A stretch of DNA of 47,283 nt, taken from the NCBI RefSeq assembly GCF_008923205.2, contig NZ_WBMS02000006.1, positions 228,823-276,105 of the forward strand, read 5' to 3'. Every line of letters starts with the position of its first letter. Position 1 is the first letter of the stretch. The position numbers and the translations under genes were made by a program. The notes under the pieces were generated by a model, which worked only from the letters and a program-made list of their open reading frames with translations, ran no database searches and had not been told where the DNA came from. Positions 17,001-23,767 of this stretch are shown here, in pieces. The DNA comes from Actinomadura physcomitrii (GTDB taxonomy: Bacteria > Actinomycetota > Actinomycetes > Streptosporangiales > Streptosporangiaceae).

Positions 17001-17949
17001 CGAACCAGCGCGGGGTGACCTCCAGGACCGGGACGGGCACGCCGGGCGGCGCGGCGCCGTCGAGCGGGGTGAAGCGGAGGGCCGTGTTGGGGCCGCCCGG
17101 CCGGGGCAGGACGGCGCGGCCGGGCGTGGTGGGGGCGGCGGTGCGGCGCCAGAGGCTCTCGGCGAGGGGCTGGAGGATCGCGGTGGGCCCCGTCTCGGCC
17201 CAGCGGCGGACGGCGGGTGCGGCGCGGCCGTTCCACCAGTGCGGTCCGGAGCAGTCGCTGAGGAGGAGGACGGCGTGCCGTCCGGTGGCGTCCTGGACGG
17301 TGCCGGGGGCGCGCGGGGGTGCGCCGGGAACGGGAGAGACGCCGCCGGTGGCGTCGAGGTAGGCGACGCCTACGTTCTGGAACGCGCCCTGCCGCAGGAG
17401 CACCTCGGCCAGCTCCCGGGCGAGGGGCCGCCACAGCCGCATGGTGGGGCCGGTGTCGACGACGAGGGTCAGCGTCAGCCACCGCTCGGACTCGGGGACG
17501 AGGACGGGCGTCCACAGGCGGGTGTCGGCGATGCGGTCGGCAGTGGCGTCCTCGTCGAGTTCGCGGCGGTGCCGGGACGGGACGCGCCGTTTCACCGGCC
17601 GGAGCGCGCGCTGCACGCCGAGCGGGTCGGACAGCATCGGCGCCGTCGGGACGAGCACCTCCGAGGCCGCGCCGGCGGACGGCGCGGCGCCGGCGGCGGG
17701 CAGGGGATGCAGCGCGGAGCGGGGCTCCGGGGCGGGTTCGGGCGGCGCCTGCGCGGACTCCTCGCCATCGGGTCCGGCCTGCGGCGGAGCATCCTCCTCC
17801 GCCCGGGGCGGGGCAGGGGCGCCGGGCGTCGGCTCGTCCCGCGCGGGGGCGATGTGGCAGGCGAGCCAGAGCATCTCGCTCAGTTCGCGCGCGTCCGGGG
17901 CGTCCTGCGGGGAGACCTCGCCGAGGACCTCGCGCAGGCGGTCAATCAT
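14068..17949 (-). CDS. SAV_2336-type vWA protein fused to pseudokinase and two FtsK/EccC-like ATPase modules
   Basis: A 1293-residue cytoplasmic protein, last gene of the VMAP-type operon. Order of parts: (1) a short N-terminal helical head, MIDRLREVLGEV; (2) a Pro/Ala-rich linker, about 35-125; (3) a von Willebrand A domain with a degenerate metal site, VVDTGPTM (Asp165) and LLLSDCSGPHWW; (4) the SAV_2336-type helical segment, about 370-470; (5) a kinase fold, about 509-775, whose catalytic residues are altered: VVEIL where the Lys is expected, HTDLQPAS (Asp636, Asn replaced by Ser) and GDVRG instead of DFG (Asp656); (6) an FtsK/EssC-like module from about 805, without a P-loop lysine; (7) a second module with GQPGSGR (1107-1113), Arg in place of the Walker Lys, then VFVFDPN. 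Its start overlaps the moxR stop by eight bases. Codon bias weakens toward the 3' half. The overall role is inferred. Confidence 0.85.
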   Translation of the reverse strand: MIDRLREVLGEVSPQDAPDARELSEMLWLACHIAPARDEPTPGAPAPPRAEEDAPPQAGPDGEESAQAPPEPAPEPRSALHPLPAAGAAPSAGAASEVLVPTAPMLSDPLGVQRALRPVKRRVPSRHRRELDEDATADRIADTRLWTPVLVPESERWLTLTLVVDTGPTMRLWRPLARELAEVLLRQGAFQNVGVAYLDATGGVSPVPGAPPRAPGTVQDATGRHAVLLLSDCSGPHWWNGRAAPAVRRWAETGPTAILQPLAESLWRRTAAPTTPGRAVLPRPGGPNTALRFTPLDGAAPPGVPVPVLEVTPRWFGAWARLVSGAGPQPAAIASLPSGPSGPAPAPRDVPVAERVRRFLRTASPDAAELAAHVAVSVPSLPVMRLIQHGVLGGSDPGRLAEVLLSGLLRPLDDVRYEFVPGAREALLDTLPRPEAQHTRRVLEAVSAEIERRAGGTAETFRALLATTAGPVTLTADTDHFALLTDETATALVPSPPDVPGFPAALRADYEPVRVLFTGPWATAYLVRPDDEYLDREFAVVEILRERWSEQDRTVLRSLIEPGPRLAQIYGYGEVDVENGATVGWYAHEYCPQGSLDKLIHEDAPPTDDRERRQILASLAECLQFWQDRLGLTHTDLQPASVLVRSRDPYELVIGDVRGAAPLARRTRDAAPLTARYAAPELLNGELGRPGAWWALGVIAYELLLCRTPFDDFTTLELVENLGRRGRPPELDDVRDPEWRRLISGLLTIDPDHRWGYDEVARWVRGAGKPGRSAVDDALELNGAGQGAAFSNAWRLPVSTPREPSIGHDLDGNAFTVPSLDLAAGNSGLVAGDDDARRHVLRVIALALAAKYSPSHMRFAFADLGERPLGEPFSDLPHVLYSGEELLGRPRALRDFLDFLLAELDPRRRHASPEDLPHLVVMADVSLTFPSSKREVGETLLQLAQRGTSLGVHVILASSTVESTTIWDRFLPLLDWRIVASRLPPAVLRRVLGRASLPFPDSGRAYLSTGDRAPRPFIPAPLPSEAALFRFIGDMPEQPTDDQPDAEPPRTAPTEGDGSASDGLPETLSISELPPINDHRIPIGVGEGAREPVYLDFDAHPHLLVVGQPGSGRANLVRLIIKGIGERTSGRPSRVFVFDPNRYVRALAAQFGVDSPVERGVRYTESPETFGDFVWEALDLLPSTEAFIVAIDRGRPRGTEPLEAILDMLPDLTANGLHLIVAQPPTTPRPAMEPLVAALHRLRSPTLLLGSLRGEEADLYGAPPPPEDYPPGRGVLVQGDMRWEIQVALSEPD

Positions 17950-18916
17950 CGTCCATCGGGCCGGTGAGGCGCCGCATGATCCGGTCCGCGAGCGCCTCCC
18001 GGTCGTCGGCGTCGGCGTGCCGGCACAGGTAGACGGCGTTGAGGAGCTGGTCGGTGGCGAGGGTGCCGGACGCGGACCGCTCGAAGAACCGGCGGACGAG
18101 GTCGTCGCTGCGGTCGGCGAGGTCGCCGAGGTGCTCGCGGACGATCGCGGACAGCTCGGCCTCGTCGGCGGGCTGCCGGAGCTCGACGGTGACGCAGCGG
18201 CGCAGGAACGCGGGCGGGAACTCCCGCTCGCCGTTGCTGGTCATCACCACCAGCGGGAACGCGTTGCACCGGACGGTCCCGGCGGTGACGGTGACCCGGC
18301 CGCCGGGGCCGTCGGCGGTCATGACGTCGGCGGACGGGTCGGCGCGCCGCGCCAGCTCCGGGATCTCGTACTCGCCCTTCTCGAACACGGTGAGCAGGTC
18401 GTTGGGCAGGTCGATGTCGCTCTTGTCGATCTCGTCGACGAGCAGGACGCGCGGCCGGGCGTAGGGGAGCAGCGCGGTGCCGAGCGGGCCGAGCCGGATG
18501 AACCGGCCGATGTCCTCGTCGGACGCGGGCGCGCCGCCGTCGCGGGCGGCGTAGAGGCGGGTGAGCGGGTCGTACTGGTAGAGCCCGTCGCGGAGCGTCG
18601 TCCGGCTGGTGATGGGCCAGTGCAGGACGGGCCCGAGGCCGAGCTCGTGCGCGACCGCGTACGCCAGCGTCGACTTGCCGGTGCCGGGCGGCCCGGTCAC
18701 CAGCAGCGGGCGCCGCAGGTACAGCGCGGCGTTGACCTGCTGGACGGCGTCGTCCGACGGCCGGTACGTGGTGGCCTGGTGGGTGTTGCCGGACCCGCCG
18801 GACGGCGGCGGCAGCAGCGGCCCGCCGTCGAACGCGCGCCACGGCGGGGGCGGCGGCAGCCGGTCGATGCCGTCGTGCCGGCGGCGGCCGCCGGTGTAGA
18901 GCAGCCAGTCGGGCAT
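17942..18916 (-). CDS. MoxR-family AAA+ ATPase
   Basis: A 324-residue AAA+ ATPase. After a Pro-rich N-terminus it has Walker A GPPGTGKST (Lys81), Walker B LLVDEIDKSD (Asp161, Glu162), sensor 1 in VVMTSNGEREFP and the Arg-finger region AFLRRCVTVEL. MoxR proteins remodel partners that carry vWA domains, and the next gene encodes such a partner. GGAGG lies four bases before the ATG at 18916; an ATG at 18919 would add one Met. The start overlaps the stop of the protease gene, and the end overlaps the start of the vWA gene by eight bases. The three genes are therefore tightly coupled and probably made in fixed ratio. Confidence 0.93.
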   Translation of the reverse strand: MPDWLLYTGGRRRHDGIDRLPPPPPWRAFDGGPLLPPPSGGSGNTHQATTYRPSDDAVQQVNAALYLRRPLLVTGPPGTGKSTLAYAVAHELGLGPVLHWPITSRTTLRDGLYQYDPLTRLYAARDGGAPASDEDIGRFIRLGPLGTALLPYARPRVLLVDEIDKSDIDLPNDLLTVFEKGEYEIPELARRADPSADVMTADGPGGRVTVTAGTVRCNAFPLVVMTSNGEREFPPAFLRRCVTVELRQPADEAELSAIVREHLGDLADRSDDLVRRFFERSASGTLATDQLLNAVYLCRHADADDREALADRIMRRLTGPMDDD

Positions 18917-20586
18917 CATTCCTCCATGGCGAGCCGGGGGTCGGCGGGCAGCCGGGACGGGTCGTCCCACAGCAGGGTGAGGTCCCGGCCGCAGTGCGGG
19001 GTGTCCTTCGGGGCGAGCAGCGCGTCCCGGCGCAGGCCGAGCGCGATGTGCGGGAGTTCTTCGGGGCGGGCGTCGCGGACGGCGGCGGCCAGCGCCTCGC
19101 CGAGGCGATGCCCGGGGCAGTCGTCGTGGGCGGGGTCGTTGCAGGTGGTCCGGGACCACAGCATCACCGGTACGCCGTTGCCGAGCGCGGCGGCGAGCCG
19201 CGTCTTGGACGGCGGGGTCTGGTAGACGAGGGCGCAGTGGTCGGGGTTGGCCTCCAGCCAGTCCTGGAAGGCGGCGGCGGTGCGGTGGTCGTCGCACGCG
19301 ATCAGCCGCGGGTCGGTGCGGCCGCGCTCCTCGAGCAGCCGCCACCGCCGGTGGGCCTGGTCGCGCCGGATCGAGCCGGGCCGCAGCCGCTTCACGTCCC
19401 GGACGACCAGCGGGTACCGCCGCATCGGCGTCTTGTCCTCGACGTCGATGTACCAGCGCTCGAACGGCCTGCCGAGCCAGCCCTCCGGCACCGCGAACTC
19501 GATCATCCACCGGCCGCCGACGAGGGCGCGGCTCGCGCGGGCCACCTCGTCCTGGACGGCGCCGCGGACCTTGCCCTCCGGGACGCGGACGGTGGCCTGC
19601 GACGTCTGGTCCGCCTCGTCGAACCAGGTGTGGACGGTGAGGTCGTACTCCTTGGGGAAGGTGGCGTGCTCCAGCCGGACGATGACCGACGCCGGCGGGG
19701 GCTCCTCCTGCGCGGGCCCGGCCGCCGGGAGGTGCAGCCGCAGCCAGGCGGCGAACTCGGGCCGCCGCTGCTCGGGCAGGTGCCGGCCGAGCGCGCCGAG
19801 GTAGCGGGCGAGCCGGTCCTCCGGGAAGCCCTCGGCGACGTAGCGGACGGACGCCCACGCGGAGCCGAACCGCTCGCGGGGGCGGCGGCCGACGACCCGT
19901 TCGAGGTCGGCGGCGAAATGGTCCTCGAACGCGACGCCGTCGAGCAGCCGCCGCAGCTCCCGCCGCGCGTCCGCGGACAGCCAGCGAAGCGGCAGGACGT
20001 CGTCGAGGCCCTCCCAGTAGGCGCGAAGACGCGACAGCGGGAGCATCCAGCCGAGGCCGGCCCGGCCGCCGCGCAGCTCGGCGCCGGTCACCATGCCGAT
20101 GACCCCGCCGGTCGCGATGTCGTACACGGCGGACCCGCTGAACCCCTTCTCCAGCGGCGCGCCGTCGACGGTCCGGATCTCCCACCATTCGTTGCGGGTC
20201 AGCAGGTGCGGGCCGGTCGTGACGGTGGCGTGCCGCTCGTTGCCGTCCTTGCGGGCGGGGAACCCGTACACGCCGAACTCCCGGCCGCCCGCGGCGAGCG
20301 CGTCCACGCCGGCGGGATCGGCCAGCACCGCCGGCTCGTACCCAACGGGCTCGGCGAGCTCCAGGACCGCCACGTCGCCGAGGTCGCGGGCGCCGCGCCA
20401 GCCGCCGGACGCGACCACCCGGGCGGGCAGGTCCTCGGCGAGACCGGGCAGGCCGACGCGCGGCTCGTCCTGCCCGGCGACGGTGTGCGCGCAGGTCAGC
20501 AGCCGGGTCGGGGTGACGAGGAAGGCGGCGCCGAGCTTCCCGCCGGCGGGGGTGCCGACCCAGGCGCGCCACTGCCAGTCGCCCAC
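18916..20586 (-). CDS. trypsin-like serine peptidase with VMAP-C domain
   Basis: A 556-residue cytoplasmic protein without a signal peptide. Residues 1-200 form a chymotrypsin-fold peptidase with a complete triad: His34 (LLTCAHTV), Asp71 (LGDVAVLEL) and Ser150 (GFSGSAV). A helical linker (about 200-290) is followed by a C-terminal domain ending CGRDLTLLWDDPSRLP, which I recognise as the VMAP-C type found in vWA-MoxR-associated conflict systems. The GTG start directly abuts the stop codon of the upstream trypco1 gene, and the stop overlaps moxR. Intracellular trypsin-like domains in these systems are thought to process a partner after a threat is sensed; here that is inference. Confidence 0.9.
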   Translation of the reverse strand: MGDWQWRAWVGTPAGGKLGAAFLVTPTRLLTCAHTVAGQDEPRVGLPGLAEDLPARVVASGGWRGARDLGDVAVLELAEPVGYEPAVLADPAGVDALAAGGREFGVYGFPARKDGNERHATVTTGPHLLTRNEWWEIRTVDGAPLEKGFSGSAVYDIATGGVIGMVTGAELRGGRAGLGWMLPLSRLRAYWEGLDDVLPLRWLSADARRELRRLLDGVAFEDHFAADLERVVGRRPRERFGSAWASVRYVAEGFPEDRLARYLGALGRHLPEQRRPEFAAWLRLHLPAAGPAQEEPPPASVIVRLEHATFPKEYDLTVHTWFDEADQTSQATVRVPEGKVRGAVQDEVARASRALVGGRWMIEFAVPEGWLGRPFERWYIDVEDKTPMRRYPLVVRDVKRLRPGSIRRDQAHRRWRLLEERGRTDPRLIACDDHRTAAAFQDWLEANPDHCALVYQTPPSKTRLAAALGNGVPVMLWSRTTCNDPAHDDCPGHRLGEALAAAVRDARPEELPHIALGLRRDALLAPKDTPHCGRDLTLLWDDPSRLPADPRLAMEE

Positions 20587-20922
20587 CTACTCCTCCACGG
20601 CGGCGGCCTTCGGCTCGCCCCAGGTCATCTTGACCTTCAGGTGGCCCTCCAGGGCGGTCTTCGCGATGACGGCGCCGGCGGCGGCGTTCAGCTTGACCCC
20701 GAACTCCAGCTCGACCGCGTCGGGCTTGAGGTCGCCGCCGCGCAGCGCCGCGAGCGCCGCCTCCGCCGCGTCCCGGACCTGCTGGAAGGAGTCCTCGAAC
20801 TTGGCGGCGGCCTTGCCGATCAGGTCGCCGCCGCGGGAGACCTCCGCCATGCCGGGCTCGTCGTCGTCGCTCTCGACGACGATGCTGCCGTGCTCGGTCT
20901 GCCAGCGCACCAGTTCGTTCAC
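20587..20922 (-). CDS. CU044_2847 / trypsin-co-occurring domain 1 (trypco1) protein
   Basis: A 111-residue protein beginning MNELVRWQTEHGSIVVES at a GTG, the usual family start; GGGGA lies a few bases upstream. It continues with a helical middle (KFEDSFQQVRDAAEAALAAL) and a beta-rich end (VELEFGVKLNAAAGAVIAKT...LKVKMTW). This is the small domain that accompanies trypsin-like peptidases in VMAP-type systems. It is first in the operon and its stop touches the GTG of the protease gene, with no bases between. It may be the substrate, sensor or regulator of the protease. In-frame ATGs further upstream (20946) are less likely. Confidence 0.87.
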   Translation of the reverse strand: MNELVRWQTEHGSIVVESDDDEPGMAEVSRGGDLIGKAAAKFEDSFQQVRDAAEAALAALRGGDLKPDAVELEFGVKLNAAAGAVIAKTALEGHLKVKMTWGEPKAAAVEE

Positions 20923-21038
20923 GTGTCCCCGCCCCTCGACGTCCATGAGATCGCGCCGCCCCGCCAATGTAAACGAGATCATCAAGCGCGGGCCGGGCGA
21001 CGGTGATACTTTCCCGGCGACGGCCACGGGAGGGCAAC
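20923..21038. promoter_or_regulatory. divergent promoter region of the VMAP-type operon
   Basis: A 116-base gap from which the conflict operon runs left and the MmcQ/YjbR gene runs right. A relatively A/T-rich patch (about 20966-20985) lies in it and is the best candidate for promoters. There is no clear dyad and no dedicated regulator gene next to it. Confidence 0.35.
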
Positions 21039-21380
21039 GTGATCACGGTCGAGCAGGTGCGGGCGCTGGCGCTGACGCTGCCCCGCACGTCGGAGCACCT
21101 CATCAGGGACCGTGTGAAGTTCCGCGTCGGCTCGATCGTCTACGTGGCGTTCTCGCGGGACGAGACGGTGATGGGGTTCGCGTTCCCGAAGGAGGAGCGG
21201 GCGGCGCTGGTCGCGTCCGAGCCGGACAGGTTCCGGCTGCCCGGCGAGTCGGACCTGCGGTTCAACTGGGTCGAGGCGTGGACGGCGGCGCTCGACGAGC
21301 CCGAGATGCGCGAGCTGGTCATGGACGCGTGGCGGATGGTCGTCCCGAAGAAGGTGGCCGCCGCCCGCCTCGGCTCATGA
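21039..21380 (+). CDS. MmcQ/YjbR family DNA-binding-like protein
   Basis: A 113-residue protein with the double-wing fold signature: VRALALTLPRTSEH at the start, then KFRVGSIVYVAFSRDETVMGFAFPKEERAAL split by a loop, and WVEAWTAALDEPEMRELVMDAWRMVVPKKV at the end. Start GTG 21039 has GGGAGGG five bases upstream. The function of the family is unclear; structural resemblance to DNA-binding proteins gave it its name. Its start region faces the VMAP-type operon, but such genes are common beside unrelated loci, so a link is not implied. Confidence 0.9.
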   Translation: MITVEQVRALALTLPRTSEHLIRDRVKFRVGSIVYVAFSRDETVMGFAFPKEERAALVASEPDRFRLPGESDLRFNWVEAWTAALDEPEMRELVMDAWRMVVPKKVAAARLGS

Positions 21381-21390
21381 GTCTGATGGG

Positions 21391-21838
21391 GTGAGCGCCG
21401 TGCGGAGCGAGCCAGTGCCGCGTGGTGCGCCGCGCCAGCTCGGTGCCCGGCGCGGACGCCTCGAACAGGTGCCACGCGCCCGGCACGTCCTTCGTCTCCA
21501 CCGGGACGCCCGCCTCCGTCAGCCGCCGCGCGTAGTCCAGGGCCCTCGTCGCGCAGCGGGTCGAGGCCGCAGGTCAGGACGTAGGCGGGCGGCAGGCCGG
21601 ACAGGTCGCCCGCGCGGGCCGGGGTGGCGTAGGGGGAGACGGGCCCGGGCGGGAGGTAGGCGTCCCACATGGCGCGCAGCTTGGCGCGGTTGGTGAAGCG
21701 CGGGTCGGCGATCCGGTGCGCGGACGGCGTGCCGAGCCGGTCGTCCAGGCACGGGATCAGCAGCGTCTGGAACGCGATGGCGGGGCCGCCCCGGTCGCGG
21801 GCCGCGAGGCACAGCGCTGCGCCGCTGGCTCGCGGACC
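21391..21838 (-). pseudogene. truncated, frameshifted alpha/beta-hydrolase (lipase/esterase)
   Basis: On the minus strand, pieces of an Abhydrolase_3-type enzyme can be joined. From 21834: GAALCLAARDRGGPAIAFQT, LLIPCLDDRLGTPSA, RIADPRFTNRAKLRAMWDAY, then GLPPAYVLTCGLDPLRDEG. After a frameshift near 21541-21546 it continues LDYARRLTEAGVPVETKDV and PGAWHLFEASAPGTEL. The N-terminal half, including the oxyanion HGGG and most of the nucleophile elbow, is missing. The end runs into the 3' part of the neighbouring gene without a clear natural stop. The C-terminal catalytic Asp (GLDPLRDEG) and His (AWHLF) are still readable. It cannot make an active enzyme. Confidence 0.85.
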
Positions 21839-22156
21839 CCGGCGGTCCGCGGATCGAGACCCGCGACCCCGCGCAGCTCAAACTGTTCTTCGCCGACCTC
21901 GCCGACCTCGCCGACCTCGCCGACCTCGGCGACCTCGGCGATTCCCGGCGACGTCGTCGCGCTCGCCCGCGAGCAGGCCGCCCTGCACCGCCGCTGGCTC
22001 GCCGACCACCGCGGGCGCCGCGCCGCCCTCGACCCGTCCGACCAGGTCAGGCTCACCTCACGGGCCCGCATCCTCAAGCTCGGCATCATGCACGAGCAGG
22101 CCTATGTCGAGTTCTGGGAGCACCTCGCCGAACACCCCGACGACCTCGACCTCTAG
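21829..22156 (+). pseudogene. 3' fragment of a PadR-type regulator, frameshifted
   Basis: The plus strand reads RRWLADPGGPRIETRDPAQLKLFFADLAD, broken by a 9-base repeat tract, and then, one frame further, IPGDVVALAREQAALHRRWL to LGIMHEQAYVEFWEHLAEHP and a stop at 22156. This matches the layout of the PadR C-terminal (Vir_C-like) effector domain: WLAxP, LxLKLFFADL, LxxxREQxxxHxxxL, LxLGIxHExAYxEF. The DNA-binding winged helix is missing. The 5' edge abuts the 5' edge of the hydrolase fragment on the other strand. The two look like a former divergent pair whose shared upstream part was deleted. Confidence 0.75.
21892..21936 (+). repeat. 9-base tandem repeat GCCGACCTC
   Basis: Four perfect copies of GCCGACCTC (21892-21927) and one variant, GGCGACCTC (21928-21936), continuing into GGCGATTCC. 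In frame they encode Ala-Asp-Leu, expanding the FFADL motif of the PadR remnant. The reading frame changes just after the tract. Replication slippage in a gene no longer under selection explains both. Confidence 0.85.
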
Positions 22157-22179
22157 CGCGGCGGCGGACGCGGCGACCG

Positions 22180-23655
22180 TCACGCGCCGGCCGGCTGGAC
22201 CTGCGCGTCCTCCGGCTCCGCGGGCGACGCCTCCGGCCCCGCCTCCCCGGCCCCGCGACGCCCCCACGCCAGCGCCGCCGCGAAGCACGCGAACGGAACC
22301 GCGGGCAGCATGTACCGGTAGTCGAAGTCCACCGTGACGGGCGGCACCGCCAGCAGCGTCACCGCCGCCGCCCACAGCAGCGCGATCTCCTTGCGGCCAC
22401 GCCGCCGGAAAAGCCCCGCGAGCCCCGCCAGCAGCACCGCGCCGAGCATCGTCCCCCGCACGAAAACCTGCTTCTGGTAAGCGCGCAACCAGCCCGCGAA
22501 CGGACCGACGATATGCGTCCTCCCCGACCCGTGCTCGTAATCGCGGACCACCGAGACCCGGTCCCCGCCCCCGACCAGTGGCAGCGGCTTCTCCCCCTGC
22601 GCCCACGGCCGCGTCGGGAAGTGGTACCGCGCCTCCGTCCCGACCGTCGGATAACGGTGCCGCTTCCACGAGAACGTCCGCACGAAGAAATCGTAGGAAA
22701 CGGTCTTCACATAATCGAGCGGCTGCGTCCGGATCGCCCACAACGCGAACTCCTGCGCCTGCTCGTTGGTCTTCTCGTCGAACGGCTTCCCGTTCGTCCA
22801 CCCCGTCGGCGAGTTCTCCACCCAGATCTGGTGCGACGCCGCGGGACGCCCGTCCGGCGACCCGTACGGACACAGATGCGCCAGCTCCGGCGGCGGCGCA
22901 TGCCGGTCGCAGTCCGCGAACGTCGACGTCCGACCCCACAGGAAGATCCCGTCCACCCCGGACATCCCGAACCGGCCGTAGTCGGAGTGGAACCACACCG
23001 CGTACCCGCCCACCGGCAGCACGAACGCCGCCGCCAGCGCCGCGAACGACGTCCACCGCGCCCGCCGCAGCAGCAGGTACAGCAGCGCGATCAGGAACAG
23101 CGGCGCCCCCACCGTCCGGGTGACCGCCGCGACGCCCAGCAGCGCCCCCACCAGCCCGGCGCGCCGCCACCCGCTCGCCCCCGGCCGCGCCAGCAGCAGC
23201 AACGCCCCCAGGATCAGCACGGTGAACACCGTGTCCGACAGGACCAGATGCTCCAGCTCCGCCTCGTAGGCGTCCAGTAGCAGCGGAGCGACCGCCAGTG
23301 CCGCCGCCCACCGCCGCACCCCGAAGTTCCGGACCAGCGCCGCATACCCGACGACCGCGATCCCCACGATCGCCGCATGCTGGACCGCCGTCACCAGCGC
23401 CAGGCTGTGGAACGGCCTCAACCCCCACAGGAACAACCCGTAACCGGACGGCCGCAGCGGGTGCGGGAACGGCCTGTCCGCGATCCGCAGAAAGTCGAAG
23501 CTGTCGTTGAAGAACAGCGCCGGCGGGAACCCCAGCACCACGAGGACCCGCAGCACGACCCCCGCCGCCAGCAGCACCGAGAACAGCCGGTTGCCCGCCA
23601 CCGCGGCGCGCACCGGCTCGAACCTCAGGCGGCCGACAAGAGCGGAGAGCAACAC
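22180..23655 (-). CDS. GT-C type multi-spanning glycosyltransferase-like membrane protein
   Basis: A protein of about 491 residues with some ten hydrophobic helices. It resembles dolichol-phosphate-mannose-dependent or related GT-C glycosyltransferases. An early outer loop carries FFNDSFDFLRIADRPFPH, with the acidic pair expected for the GT-C catalytic site, followed by PSGYGLFLWGLRPF. A periplasmic region of about 150 residues (residues about 230-385) lies between the helices, and a Pro/Glu/Ala tail ends the protein. Start choice is uncertain: GTG 23655 is favoured because TAGGG precedes it, while a TTG at 23715 would add 20 Gly/Ala-rich residues. Donor and acceptor are unknown. No other envelope glycan gene is adjacent. 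Confidence 0.8.
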   Translation of the reverse strand: MLLSALVGRLRFEPVRAAVAGNRLFSVLLAAGVVLRVLVVLGFPPALFFNDSFDFLRIADRPFPHPLRPSGYGLFLWGLRPFHSLALVTAVQHAAIVGIAVVGYAALVRNFGVRRWAAALAVAPLLLDAYEAELEHLVLSDTVFTVLILGALLLLARPGASGWRRAGLVGALLGVAAVTRTVGAPLFLIALLYLLLRRARWTSFAALAAAFVLPVGGYAVWFHSDYGRFGMSGVDGIFLWGRTSTFADCDRHAPPPELAHLCPYGSPDGRPAASHQIWVENSPTGWTNGKPFDEKTNEQAQEFALWAIRTQPLDYVKTVSYDFFVRTFSWKRHRYPTVGTEARYHFPTRPWAQGEKPLPLVGGGDRVSVVRDYEHGSGRTHIVGPFAGWLRAYQKQVFVRGTMLGAVLLAGLAGLFRRRGRKEIALLWAAAVTLLAVPPVTVDFDYRYMLPAVPFACFAAALAWGRRGAGEAGPEASPAEPEDAQVQPAGA

Positions 23656-23767
23656 CGGGACCCTAACTGTGGACGACGGCGCCACGATAGCGCCTGCACC
23701 GCACCCCCCCCACAACGATCACCCGCCTCACCCCCGCCCCCCGGACCAGCCCACATGTCCCGCCCGT

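Noticed and set aside
14068..17949. Active Ser/Thr kinase in the vWA protein
   Set aside because: The Lys of the VAIK strand, the Asn of the catalytic loop and the DFG motif are all altered, so I call it a pseudokinase.
15220..17967. 915-codon open frame on the plus strand opposite the large vWA protein gene
   Set aside because: Its translation is Gly/Arg/Gln-rich without domains, whereas the minus-strand frame has clear vWA, kinase and ATPase signatures. It is a GC-driven shadow.
17942..21103. 1053-codon minus-strand frame that would fuse moxR with everything upstream
   Set aside because: Only the last 324 residues are real (MoxR). The upstream part is out of frame with the protease and trypco1 genes and has no domain.
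21391..22156. The hydrolase and PadR pieces as functional short genes
   Set aside because: Both lack their N-terminal domains and contain frameshifts. None of the short frames has a ribosome binding site and a complete domain.
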